A stretch of 64,000 nucleotides of DNA from Trichomonas vaginalis G3 (taxonomy: Eukaryota > Parabasalia > Trichomonadida > Trichomonadidae), in contig NC_067204.1 of the NCBI RefSeq assembly GCF_026262505.1, positions 62,001-126,000 of the forward strand, written 5' to 3'. Shown here piece after piece: positions 8,439 through 16,108 of this stretch. Within the stretch, counting starts at the first letter, position 1. Each line of letters begins with the position of its first letter. The position numbers were made by a program, and so were the translations under genes. Under the pieces are notes generated by a model. That model had not been told where the DNA came from, ran no database searches, and worked only from the letters and a program-made list of their open reading frames with translations.

Positions 8439-8984
8439 TTATAAGAGATTGTCTCTTTTGAACTTAAAATATAGTGCAACTATTTCAGGTTTCTTCTGGT
8501 TTGTGTCAGAATATTTTTTATAATATAATCTTATGTTTTCAGGGTAGGTAAAATCTTGACTATAATATTTATTTCTGTCATCTGTATAATAATATACTAT
8601 TCTCGTTTTTTCTATTGCATTATATCTTTTATATCTATAATAATCTAAATATAATGTTAGCTTTTGTTCATCTACATGTGGTGTTCTGTCGTCATCTCCA
8701 TAGTCATAATAATGTGGTGCCGGAGCTGGGTCAGGCAATGTCATATCCACCATTTCATAAACTCTTAAATATTTCTTTTGTTCGTCTCCATATAAGTTTA
8801 AGTAGCAGTTGTTGTCTAATGGAACTTTAACTTGTGTACCATCATTCTTTTTATAGCTTACATACATTTCATTGTTATTTTTCGGAATGAGTTTACACCG
8901 TGTACCATTTTTAAGGACTGTACAACTGCCATCTAAAATATTTATTTTCTTCATTGACAGAAAAGTCACCAACAATAGTTTCAA
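8439..8984 (-). CDS. Tyr/Asp/Lys-rich Maverick protein, 181 aa, probable fibre component
   Basis: Residues 1-60 include MKLLLVTFLSMKKINILDG and a beta-rich part; the remainder is extremely rich in Tyr, Asp and Lys (YYDYGDDDRTPHVDEQ, LTLYLDYYRYKRYN). The alternating polar/aromatic pattern suggests a beta-structured, extracellular or virion protein. It lies between the repeat shaft gene and the fibre-tip gene on the same strand and overlaps the end of the shaft frame by 74 bp. An internal start MKKINILDG at about residue 12 is also possible. No family is recognised. Confidence 0.5.
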   Translation of the reverse strand: MKLLLVTFLSMKKINILDGSCTVLKNGTRCKLIPKNNNEMYVSYKKNDGTQVKVPLDNNCYLNLYGDEQKKYLRVYEMVDMTLPDPAPAPHYYDYGDDDRTPHVDEQKLTLYLDYYRYKRYNAIEKTRIVYYYTDDRNKYYSQDFTYPENIRLYYKKYSDTNQKKPEIVALYFKFKRDNLL

Positions 8985-10458
8985 TATTTTTTGTTCCTAT
9001 CAAACTTTGGTATATTTCATTGACATATGTTTTATCTGCTTTATTTTCAAGGCTAACGTTTAAGTCTGTTATTTCAGAAGATGTATGTGTATGTCCAACG
9101 TCACTTTTCCTGTTTAAGGTTTCTTGTAAGTTTGTAATATTTGCAATGGTATGTGTATGTCCAACGTCACTTTTCCTGTTTAAGGTTTCTTGTAAGTTTG
9201 TAATATTTGCAATGGTATGTGTATGTCCAACGTCACTTTTCCTGTTTAAGGTTTCTTGTAAGTTTGTAATATTTGCAATGGTATGTGTATGTCCAACATC
9301 ACTTTTCCTGTTTAAGGTTTCTTGTAAGTTTGTAATATTTGCAATGGTATGTGTATGTCCAACGTCACTTTTCCTGTTTAAGGTTTCTTGTAAGTTTGTA
9401 ATATTTGCAATGGTATGTGTATGTCCAACGTCACTTTTCCTGTTTAAGGTTTCTTGTAAGTTTGTAATATTTGCAATGGTATGTGTATGTCCAACGTCAC
9501 TTTTCCTGTTTAAGGTTTCTTGTAAGTTTGTAATATTTGCAATGGTATGTGTATGTCCAACGTCACTTTTCCTGTTTAAGGTTTCTTGTAAGTTTGTAAT
9601 ATTTGCAATGGTATGTGTATGTCCAACGTCACTTTTCCTGTTTAAGGTTTCTTGTAAGTTTGTAATATTTGCAATGGTATGTGTATGTCCAACGTCACTT
9701 TTCCTGTTTAAGGTTTCTTGTAAGTTTGTAATATTTGCAATGGTATGTGTATGTCCAACGTCACTTTTCCTGTTTAAGGTTTCTTGTAAGTTTGTAATAT
9801 TTGCAATGGTATGTGTATGTCCAACGTCACTTTTCCTGTTTAAGGTTTCTTGTAAGTTTGTAATATTTGCAATGGTATGTGTATGTCCAACGTCACTTTT
9901 CCTGTTTAAGGTTTCTTGTAAGTTTGTAATATCAGATATAGAATGTGTATGAGTCTTATCTGCTTTTGTCTCTAATGTTTCCTTAAGACTTGGTATTTGG
10001 TTAATATAATGTATATGAGTCTTTTTAGAATATTCGTTTTCAGCTCTTGTCACTTCACTTGACATTTTATTGTCAACATATGTTTTGTCTGCTAGTTCAG
10101 GATGAGTATGTTCTTTTGTTGCATAAGCATTGTTAGCTCTTTCTTCTTCTTTTGCTATTGCATCGTCTACATATTCTTTGTCAGCTTTGTTGTCAACATC
10201 TGCTTTCAAAAGAAGTTCATTTATAGGTTTCTCGTTTAAAGTTCCTTTTGTTGGATTTATACAGACAGTATTGTTCTTATTGTCTTGAAATAGAAACTCA
10301 TCTGTCATTGGGTTTATTGTCAGTTTTAAGTTTCCTTCTTTCAATGACTCAGATATCTTAGAATAGTTTGAAAAGTTTGTTGTGTTCTTATTTAGAGCTT
10401 GCATAATGAGTTGTCGGTTGTGTTGTATTTCTCTCATAGACGCTGTTTCATTTGACAT
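8911..10458 (-). CDS. Fibre-shaft-like protein with about 13 identical 22-residue repeats
   Basis: The product is 515 aa. Residues 1-115 are an N-terminal attachment-type region. Residues about 115-165 are degenerate repeats (YVDNKMSSEVTRAENEYSKK, HTHYINQI). Then come about 13 nearly identical copies of GHTHTIANITNLQETLNRKS-DV, and a short C-terminal tail. The pattern (His-x-His, Ile/Leu heptads, Asp/Lys) is that of trimeric phage tail-fibre shafts; in phage T4 fibre tips His-x-His pairs bind iron. The 66 bp DNA repeats are almost identical, so the number of copies is probably unstable. The start codon is preceded by TATAATAAAA on the minus strand. The likely role is a virion fibre stalk. Confidence 0.75.
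   Translation of the reverse strand: MSNETASMREIQHNRQLIMQALNKNTTNFSNYSKISESLKEGNLKLTINPMTDEFLFQDNKNNTVCINPTKGTLNEKPINELLLKADVDNKADKEYVDDAIAKEEERANNAYATKEHTHPELADKTYVDNKMSSEVTRAENEYSKKTHIHYINQIPSLKETLETKADKTHTHSISDITNLQETLNRKSDVGHTHTIANITNLQETLNRKSDVGHTHTIANITNLQETLNRKSDVGHTHTIANITNLQETLNRKSDVGHTHTIANITNLQETLNRKSDVGHTHTIANITNLQETLNRKSDVGHTHTIANITNLQETLNRKSDVGHTHTIANITNLQETLNRKSDVGHTHTIANITNLQETLNRKSDVGHTHTIANITNLQETLNRKSDVGHTHTIANITNLQETLNRKSDVGHTHTIANITNLQETLNRKSDVGHTHTIANITNLQETLNRKSDVGHTHTSSEITDLNVSLENKADKTYVNEIYQSLIGTKNIETIVGDFSVNEENKYFRWQLYSP
9082..9940 (-). repeat. 66 bp tandem repeat coding for the fibre shaft
   Basis: About 13 direct copies of a 66 bp unit (one copy contains TTCTTGTAAGTTTGTAATAT), with hardly any differences; one copy has A for G at about 9298. 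The length is a multiple of three, so the frame stays open as copies are gained or lost. The near-identity indicates recent amplification or gene conversion. Confidence 0.95.
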
Positions 10459-10476
10459 TTTTATTATAGATAAAAT

Positions 10477-11253
10477 ATGCTTCCAATAGAAAAAGAAAAT
10501 TCTAGAGTTGCTACAACTAAACCATTAGATGAACTTTTTACTAATGTCGGTCAAAAGTTTGAGATAGATACCGTAAAGCATGAAGGCTATCGTTTTGACT
10601 ACCCATTAAGATGGTTAAGAGACCCATCTGTCACAAAAGCTATTGGCTTTCGTAGAATGAAGTTCATTTCAGAAGCCATACATGGTTTCCCATTTATTGT
10701 AAGGTTTCATATAGATTATACATCTGAAGGGCAACGAAAAATGTGGGAAGAAATTGAGCTAATACAAGTTGACCTCTCATCTTCTCTACAGACTGCATTA
10801 AAAAATATAGAAGATAAAATAAATTCATGTTATGCAAAATATGCTGATGAATATGCGAATACCGATAGCACACTTTATGTGAGAATTGTATATGACAAAC
10901 AAAATTCACAAGTGTCATTTCAAATCTACGAAGACAATCCAAATAAAGACGAACAAATATATACAGAATTCACTGCAATGTCATGGTATTATTTGCAAAG
11001 AATGTTAAATCAGAAAGTTGAACCTCCTTTAGCAAATATCTACAGTCGATATGCAAGAGATGAACCATATTTATTTAAAGATGTTTTCGACCAAGATGCT
11101 ATTATTGTTCATGCTTCATTTTCTGGCGCCCAAAACTCTTTTTATGCTTGGCAAATGACTTTTACGAAAAACATACAAAGTTATACGAACCACCAAGTGG
11201 AAGTATTTCAGACTTTCAAGTATGGTTTACTACAGATGGAAGAAAAAGAATAA
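10477..11253 (+). CDS. Maverick protein, 258 aa, unknown (possible minor virion protein)
   Basis: The start follows TAGATAAAAT directly. The product (MLPIEKENSRVATTKPLDEL) is mixed alpha/beta without a signal peptide or membrane segment. It has a Tyr/Phe-rich middle (YEDNPNKDEQIYTEF, MSWYYLQRMLNQ) and a strand-rich C-terminal part (IIVHASFSGAQNSFYAWQM). A fragment with the same N-terminus is found in copy 2 at 61227-61343 (TKPLDYIFTNAG). It is divergent from the fibre shaft gene and could be the fibre anchor or another minor virion protein; that is inference from place only. Confidence 0.6.
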   Translation: MLPIEKENSRVATTKPLDELFTNVGQKFEIDTVKHEGYRFDYPLRWLRDPSVTKAIGFRRMKFISEAIHGFPFIVRFHIDYTSEGQRKMWEEIELIQVDLSSSLQTALKNIEDKINSCYAKYADEYANTDSTLYVRIVYDKQNSQVSFQIYEDNPNKDEQIYTEFTAMSWYYLQRMLNQKVEPPLANIYSRYARDEPYLFKDVFDQDAIIVHASFSGAQNSFYAWQMTFTKNIQSYTNHQVEVFQTFKYGLLQMEEKE

Positions 11254-11328
11254 TTCCATTATACCATGCGTTTTACTTAGAACTTAGTTTCATATACAAC
11301 TACTATCGAACGATAAAAATATAACTTT

Positions 11329-11562
11329 TTAATATACCGGTTGTGGTTGCCAACTTGACTGTGGTGCAGGTTCAGGCTGTTGTATTACAGGAGCTTGTTC
11401 TTCTGGTTCAGGGTCTTTAGGTATAATACCAACAAACTGACCTACTCTTTTACCAATATTTTTGACACTGTTCCATACTCCTCTTCCGACAGATTTTATT
11501 CCATTCCATATACCTCTTCCAACATTTCGAAAGAAGTTTCCTATCTTACTGAAGAAACCCAT
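11329..11562 (-). CDS. Small amphipathic, membrane-active-looking virion protein, 77 aa
   Basis: Residues 1-45 form a strongly amphipathic basic helix with repeated GxW/GxV turns (GFFSKIGNFFRNVGRGIW, then NGIKSVGRGVWNSVKNIG). Residues 50-77 are Pro/Gln/Glu-rich and disordered. Gly at position 2 could accept myristate. This composition is like lytic peptides and the membrane-lytic minor proteins of adenovirus-type capsids. It is the second such protein in this element (compare 6625-7025). A role in membrane passage during entry is inferred, not shown. Confidence 0.6.
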   Translation of the reverse strand: MGFFSKIGNFFRNVGRGIWNGIKSVGRGVWNSVKNIGKRVGQFVGIIPKDPEPEEQAPVIQQPEPAPQSSWQPQPVY

Positions 11563-11580
11563 TTTACTATATGTAAAAAT

Positions 11581-11943
11581 CTAATGTCCGCCTAGTCTCT
11601 TACGTTTCCTGTTGAGTTCCATAGCATTCTTTAACTGGAGCTCATACATTCTGTTTCTCCTCTGGTAGAAAACATATTCTGGGTCAACTCCTGTGTTCGC
11701 GTCATCTGCATAAAGTTGTTTATATCCCACTTCAGGGTTTGTATAAAACTCTTTCCATCTCATATTTGCATACCATGGTGGCAAACCTAACGCAGCGTCA
11801 TTTGACATGGCAGTTTGCATTTGTACATCTGTTGGCACTTGACCATAGTTTGCCATTGCAGTTTGTATTCTAACTTCATTTGGAATATTCTCTGGGTTTG
11901 GTTGTCCAGGTTGCTGTGCATTCGCTAAGTTCTGTGCGTCCAT
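11581..11943 (-). CDS. Gln/Asn/Met-rich Maverick protein, 120 aa
   Basis: It begins MDAQNLANAQQPGQPNPENI and contains a duplicated segment (VRIQTAMANYGQVP and VQMQTAMSNDAALG). The C-terminal part is a helix with a basic end (LKNAMELNRKRKRLGGH) that could bind DNA or RNA. The TAGATAAAAAT type leader lies upstream of ATG on the minus strand. It follows the small membrane protein at 11967 and precedes the amphipathic peptide gene on the same strand. No family recognised. Confidence 0.55.
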   Translation of the reverse strand: MDAQNLANAQQPGQPNPENIPNEVRIQTAMANYGQVPTDVQMQTAMSNDAALGLPPWYANMRWKEFYTNPEVGYKQLYADDANTGVDPEYVFYQRRNRMYELQLKNAMELNRKRKRLGGH

Positions 11944-11966
11944 TTAATATTAGATAAAAATATCTC

Positions 11967-12098
11967 TTACGAGTACATATGCTGAACATTTGCAGGCATT
12001 GGTTCATCTTCATATTCTCTGTACTTTTCTGCCACGTCAAATAAATAAATGACACAATGGAAAAAACCTAAAACAAGTAGTCCTATTTCAAACCACAT
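11967..12098 (-). CDS. Small membrane protein, 43 aa
   Basis: The reading frame gives MWFEIGLLVLGFFHCVIYLF then a charged tail (DVAEKYREYEDEPM). Residues 2-20 are one clear transmembrane helix; the tail is acidic. The start overlaps the end of the methyltransferase gene by 16 bp and the stop is followed 24 bases later by the next gene start, so it fits tightly in a run of same-strand genes. It is a plausible membrane anchor or virion membrane protein. The short length makes the call tentative. Confidence 0.5.
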   Translation of the reverse strand: MWFEIGLLVLGFFHCVIYLFDVAEKYREYEDEPMPANVQHMYS

Positions 12099-12901
12099 TT
12101 ACTTACTAATAAAATTTCTTTATTGTGACACTTTCTCCGGTTTATAGGACCTCTCTCATATTCTATCTTGTCATATATAAACTCATAGTCATGTATGTCC
12201 TCTAACCATCTCATAACGGTTTCCAAACCACTTTTATCGGATGTAAAGTAAAAGCATGGATGGTTATGTATAACGTCTAAAGTTTCTAAAGAGTCTCTCA
12301 AAGTCCAGTCTACTTGGTATTGAAAATCCCATGTGTTATAGAACGGCGGGTCCACTATAAAGAAAACATTTTCCTTGTCTTTATATTTTTCATACAACTC
12401 TGTCCAATGACATCTCACAAACTCTATACCCTCAATATATTTTTCTATGTCCTCTTTGAAAACATTTGTATAGTTAAGATATAAAACTTTTGACATAAGT
12501 GTTTCAATGTCATGAACTCTTATAGCACCACTATATAATAGTCTAGCAGATATACTATCCCAGTCTATATATTCTGCTTTTTTCAAAACCTCTCTCACAA
12601 TATTTTTCTTATCTAATGGTATACGTTCCATCTTACCTATAGGTATCTTTTCTTTTAACTCTTTCAATATATTATTTGTGTCTGGAATATGTTTGAGACG
12701 GTCCATATAGTTGTCGAAGTCATTGCATATAATCTTTGAGTCAGGAAATACGGTATGACATAAATGGGATATATAGAAACTTCCGCCGAACAAATCTACA
12801 AATGTTAGACCATTCGGTAGTTTCTTAAGTTCTCTCAATATAATATCTTTACATCTACTCTTATTTCCAAAGAACGGTAACAGCGGTTTTGTAAAATTCA
12901 T
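12083..12901 (-). CDS. Dam-like (D12 class) DNA adenine-N6 methyltransferase
   Basis: The product is 272 aa, typical for the D12 class. Family landmarks are visible in order: the N-terminal KPLLPFFGNKSR (substrate/AdoMet loop), motif I FVDLFGGSF at about residues 34-42 (AdoMet binding), the Asn-Asp pair in ICNDFDNYM, and the catalytic motif IV DPPFYN at about residue 184. Enzymes of this class transfer methyl to the N6 of adenine in short DNA sites, in phages and bacteria usually GATC. N6-methyladenine has been reported as a main DNA modification in Trichomonas, with Maverick-like methyltransferases proposed as the source. It is the last gene before the terminal repeat. The motifs all look present. 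Confidence 0.85.
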   Translation of the reverse strand: MNFTKPLLPFFGNKSRCKDIILRELKKLPNGLTFVDLFGGSFYISHLCHTVFPDSKIICNDFDNYMDRLKHIPDTNNILKELKEKIPIGKMERIPLDKKNIVREVLKKAEYIDWDSISARLLYSGAIRVHDIETLMSKVLYLNYTNVFKEDIEKYIEGIEFVRCHWTELYEKYKDKENVFFIVDPPFYNTWDFQYQVDWTLRDSLETLDVIHNHPCFYFTSDKSGLETVMRWLEDIHDYEFIYDKIEYERGPINRRKCHNKEILLVSKCGLK

Positions 12902-12932
12902 TTATATATAATAATAAAACTGTTTTTACCCG

Positions 12933-13016
12933 AAAAGTGATAGAAAAGTGACAAAACATGAAAACATATATAATTTGTGAAAAGTGACACAAAAGTGACA
13001 TTTTAAAAAGTGACAC
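12933..13016. repeat. Subterminal AAAAGTGACA repeats of Maverick copy 1
   Basis: Five copies of AAAAGTGA(C/T)A lie within 85 bp just inside the right end. Similar words occur in start-proximal motifs of this element and in the ends of several other transposons of the window. They may be binding sites for an element or host protein. Confidence 0.65.
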
Positions 13017-13112
13017 CATTAATATGATGTAAATAACAACGGTTTTGGTTTTGTCACCGGCTGGTCGGCTGGGGTTCGGTCCTCCTCTTGGGTCTTGGGC
13101 AAAATTTCTTAT

Positions 13113-13147
13113 GGGCTAGAGGGCGCAACGCGCCTGGAAGCCCCACT
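13113..13147. repeat. Right terminal inverted repeat of Maverick copy 1
   Basis: Read inward on the minus strand it begins AGTGGGGCTTCCAGGC and ends in CTAGCCC. It matches the left end of copy 2 at 45016-45050. Inside it is a small hairpin (GGCGC, loop AAC, GCGCC at 13122-13134). In copy 2 the same hairpin has a compensatory pair change. Confidence 0.88.
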
Positions 13148-13224
13148 TACCTGACCTGAGTTCTATTGTTAAATAGCTAAAATATCACAAACTGATTAAA
13201 GCACTAAACTTTCAATGATTTTAA

Positions 13225-14265
13225 GGGTGCGCCCGGGAGGATCATGTAAACTTTAGAATTAAGAACCTTAATTTTTAAGCAATAACTTGGTACCTAAATA
13301 GGTAGGAAAACTCTAAAAATATCAAAAAATACAACTTGGCTCCATAATAATTCTGTCATGGTGGCTGTTTGTATCCCCTAGTATTTTCCTCTTGAATCTC
13401 TTTTTCTGTCGAAATTAAATTCAAATCTCAGAAGTAGAAGTGAATAATCGACTTATTACTGCTATTATACGAATAAATAAATTCATTATATTATTTTTAT
13501 TTACATAATATCTGTTTGAAGTCCATAATTCTATAAATTTTTCTTCAAAAACATTACAATCTTGATAGTTTTGGTACTGTTTAATAGGTTTTTGGCACCT
13601 TATTTAGTATTTACTACGTATAGAGTCGATCTGAACTTAATTTTCGGAAATTTAAAATATTTATTATAAGTAAAATCTGATTTGAAATTTATGTTTAACT
13701 ACTCATATCTTGCATTATCCTGAGTAGCTTTTGTAAAAATTCATCAAAAAAGATTTTAACGTGCTTTAATTTTTATTTTTTAAAATAATGCATATTATTA
13801 TATAACTAGCATATTTACAAATTTTAGTGCTTTCAAAAATTTCATTCTCCCCCTCTCAAATAAACGTACATCCGGGTGGCCTGTTTTTTGCAAAAAATAA
13901 AATTTCATTTTTTATGCTTAAAAAGTCAGAATTTTTATTTTCTTCTGGGATATATGATGGCTATATCAGATGCCCATTCTTTTTGATACTCAACATTAAA
14001 CATAAAACTTAGCCGTTAGGGCTCTTCTGAAAATATTTTTTTTTCGAAAAATTTTCGAAAAAAATCAAAAAATTTAAAAATCCCCGAATCTGCAGGGATT
14101 TTAAAAAATTCTTTTTAGTAAAACTTAAGGATATTGTATCAGATATATTGGTATGGGCAAATTCAATTTTAATCCAATATTCATCGAGATATTAAGTTAA
14201 CGAAGCTTTCAAAATTGAGAGGGTAATCCTCCTCCTCTCAAATAAACGTACATGCGGGTGCACCC
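13225..14265 (+). mobile_element. Non-autonomous TTAA-flanked TIR element, copy A (1041 bp)
   Basis: It starts GGGTGCGCCCG and ends CGGGTGCACCC, and is flanked by TTAA at 13221-13224 and 14266-14269. An inverted copy is at 16109-17146. There is an internal duplicate of the subterminal string CTCTCAAATAAACGTACAT at about 13855 and 14236. There is no transposase ORF. TTAA target duplication is typical for piggyBac-like elements, but the family cannot be fixed from the ends alone. Confidence 0.85.
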
Positions 14266-14269
14266 TTAA

Positions 14270-14806
14270 AAATCTTTGATATTGAAATAAAGTAAATCAA
14301 ATGCATATAACATTTCAGCAGAGTGATCTTGTAACAGTAGATCTTGCTCGAAATATCTTGTAAATCTAAGATCCTTTGATAAACATCAATTATCTTGCAA
14401 AATTCATAATTTCGCTACGAGAAATAGGTAAATTTTATTGTCACAAATAAATAGATAAGTCTGAAAGCATGAAATATAATTTACGATGAAGGAATTGATC
14501 GTAAACTAATATTTGTTGTTGCGGAATGCACAAACGAATAAGGAATATATACAAATTGAATATTACGGAATATATCCCTCATAAAAACATATCGTTTTTG
14601 ATATGATTAAGAAATTTTGAACATAAAACGAGTTTCGCTCTGAAACTTGATAAATTAGACGCAAATTAGTGATCTGAAACTATTAATAAAAGCATAAAAC
14701 ACAGGAAAAAAAATCTTAAATAAAAATACGCAATCTGTTCACTTTAAAAAGGTAAGTTATGTTACTAGATAGTAGCGAAGCAGAGAAGTTGTCCACTTTA
14801 ATTGAT
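14270..14806. other. AT-rich spacer between element A and the peptidase gene
   Basis: About 540 bp of AT-rich sequence. I see no gene, clear repeat or RNA signal; it holds the 3' flank of the minus-strand peptidase gene. Confidence 0.6.
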
Positions 14807-15691
14807 TTAGTAACCGTAGAAGCGCTTAGAAACGTGATCGTTGTAAGCGACGGAGCCTACGTAAGCTGGATCGTATTCGATACCACCAGCCTTGTTGCCG
14901 ACGACAAAGTGCATTGATGTTCTGGCATTCTGGCATTGGAGAATTTCCTTCTCATTGCCAGCAGCACCTGCACCACGGCCACCATAACGGTATGTTCTGG
15001 CACCTGTGAGTGGCTTGATGGCTTCCCAGCTGAGAATGTAGCAATCGCTTCTCATCCAGCCATTAGCAATGGCTCTGTTGTAGTTAGCGTTGCATCCGTC
15101 GATGCTGTTGACGCCACCGAGCCAGCAGAGTGACATGAAACCGCAGCCCCATCGTCTGATGTTGGCATTGAATCTTGGATCGCCTTGGCGGATAACTTGA
15201 CCGGATGGTCCTGGAGCTGGGCCTGGAGCTGGTCCGGAAACTAAGTTGATGTAGTCTGCGCAAACCCAACCCTGGTCAATCTTGAACCAGTTGCTGGAAA
15301 TTCCCTTGATCTTGATGCCGGCGCCATTGCCGAGGCCACCAACACGACCGTAGTTTGTGCCTGGACCAGCACGGATGTTGACACCGATGTTAGAATTGAC
15401 TTGACCATTAACGATTAAGTAATCAGCAGAGCAATATCCTGTTCTGCCGTTGAAATTGACTTGCCACCAGTTGTTTGAGTATCCTGTAACTGATAATGTA
15501 GAGCCATCAGCTGCGGGGCCAATAACTGGGTTGTTTGTACCTGGTCCGCTTCTGATGTTAAGTCCGACGCCGCCTGCAGAGACGACACCTGTGCCAGCGC
15601 CATTAGCTTCAGCATAATGATATGGAGAATGAATCATGTGATGTCTGTAGGAGCGCCTAGAGACAGCACAGCCCAAAAGAAGAGCAAACAT
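14807..15691 (-). CDS. Secreted SH3b-SH3b cysteine peptidase (C39/DUF261-like), probable cell-wall lytic enzyme
   Basis: The product is 294 aa. Residues 1-10 (MFALLLGCAV) look like a short signal peptide. Two bacterial SH3 domains follow at about 41-92 and 101-150, each with the NIR(S/A)GPGTN motif that binds peptidoglycan stems in the family. A Gly-Pro-Ala linker is at 153-163. The catalytic part, about 165-294, has Cys183 in WGCGFMSLC, His261 in MHFVVG and Asp274 in EYDP, the pattern of papain-like C39/DUF261 peptidases found in phages and bacteria. Trichomonads are known for acquired SH3b-NlpC/P60 enzymes that digest bacteria; this C-terminal domain is different. GC content is much higher than the flanks. 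The stop TAA overlaps TAAA, the poly(A) motif. It looks intact. Confidence 0.85.
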   Translation of the reverse strand: MFALLLGCAVSRRSYRHHMIHSPYHYAEANGAGTGVVSAGGVGLNIRSGPGTNNPVIGPAADGSTLSVTGYSNNWWQVNFNGRTGYCSADYLIVNGQVNSNIGVNIRAGPGTNYGRVGGLGNGAGIKIKGISSNWFKIDQGWVCADYINLVSGPAPGPAPGPSGQVIRQGDPRFNANIRRWGCGFMSLCWLGGVNSIDGCNANYNRAIANGWMRSDCYILSWEAIKPLTGARTYRYGGRGAGAAGNEKEILQCQNARTSMHFVVGNKAGGIEYDPAYVGSVAYNDHVSKRFYGY

Positions 15692-16108
15692 TTTTTTGAT
15701 TCAGATCTGACGTCAAACCGAAATTTGTCAGTAAGATCAAGTGATAGTTTATAATTATATATTGTCATTAATTTATACGATGAATTATAGAGATCATTCA
15801 ATAAAAATTGTGAATAGCGGTTAAAGTAAAATATTACGTATTTAACTCAGAGATTAGATATATGATTTTGAGAATTAATAACCGAAATTTTTCTAATTCG
15901 ATTAATTGATTTGACAATCTGACGATCGAACCGATATTTAATATTATAGATCTATGATGGTTACTTAAGAATTGATATATCTGACAAATTCAAATTATAT
16001 CTGATCAAAACAAAATTTTCCAATCATTCCACAATACGAAATTTTTCATAATCTCATAACGAAAATAAAATTGTAGGAATTGAAAATTACGGTTTTGCAT
16101 TTGATTAA
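15692..16108. other. Upstream region of the peptidase gene
   Basis: AT-rich, about 420 bp. On the minus strand the bases before ATG read GAATCAAAAAA, a possible weak initiator. No other gene is seen. Confidence 0.5.

Larger units (their letters stand above)
1..13147. mobile_element. Maverick/Polinton copy 1, right-hand part (left end outside window)
   Basis: This is a self-synthesising, virus-like DNA element of the Trichomonas Maverick group. It is recognised by a protein-primed family B DNA polymerase (3654-5801), an rve-type integrase (7042-8000), fibre-like and amphipathic virion-type proteins, and a terminal inverted repeat at 13113-13147 that matches, inverted, the left end of copy 2 at 45016. 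The left part, where capsid and packaging genes would be expected, is outside the window. Most genes stand in short divergent or convergent pairs with little spacing. The copy is broken: roughly five genes are disrupted. Near-identity of the 5600-8000 block with copy 2 suggests a recent origin. The family assignment is secure; the total length cannot be seen. Confidence 0.93.

Noticed and set aside
8954-9952. Plus-strand ORF of 332 codons with CVCPTSLFLFKVSCKFVIFAM repeats
   Set aside because: It is the antisense of the fibre shaft repeats; the minus-strand frame has the fibre-like composition and good context.
13827-14012. ORF of 61 codons inside TIR element A (and 105 codons inside B)
   Set aside because: They overlap the subterminal repeats of the elements, are not conserved between A and B as frames, and look fortuitous.
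15084-15615. Additional minus-strand ORFs of 61-66 codons within the peptidase gene
   Set aside because: They are other frames of a GC-rich real gene.
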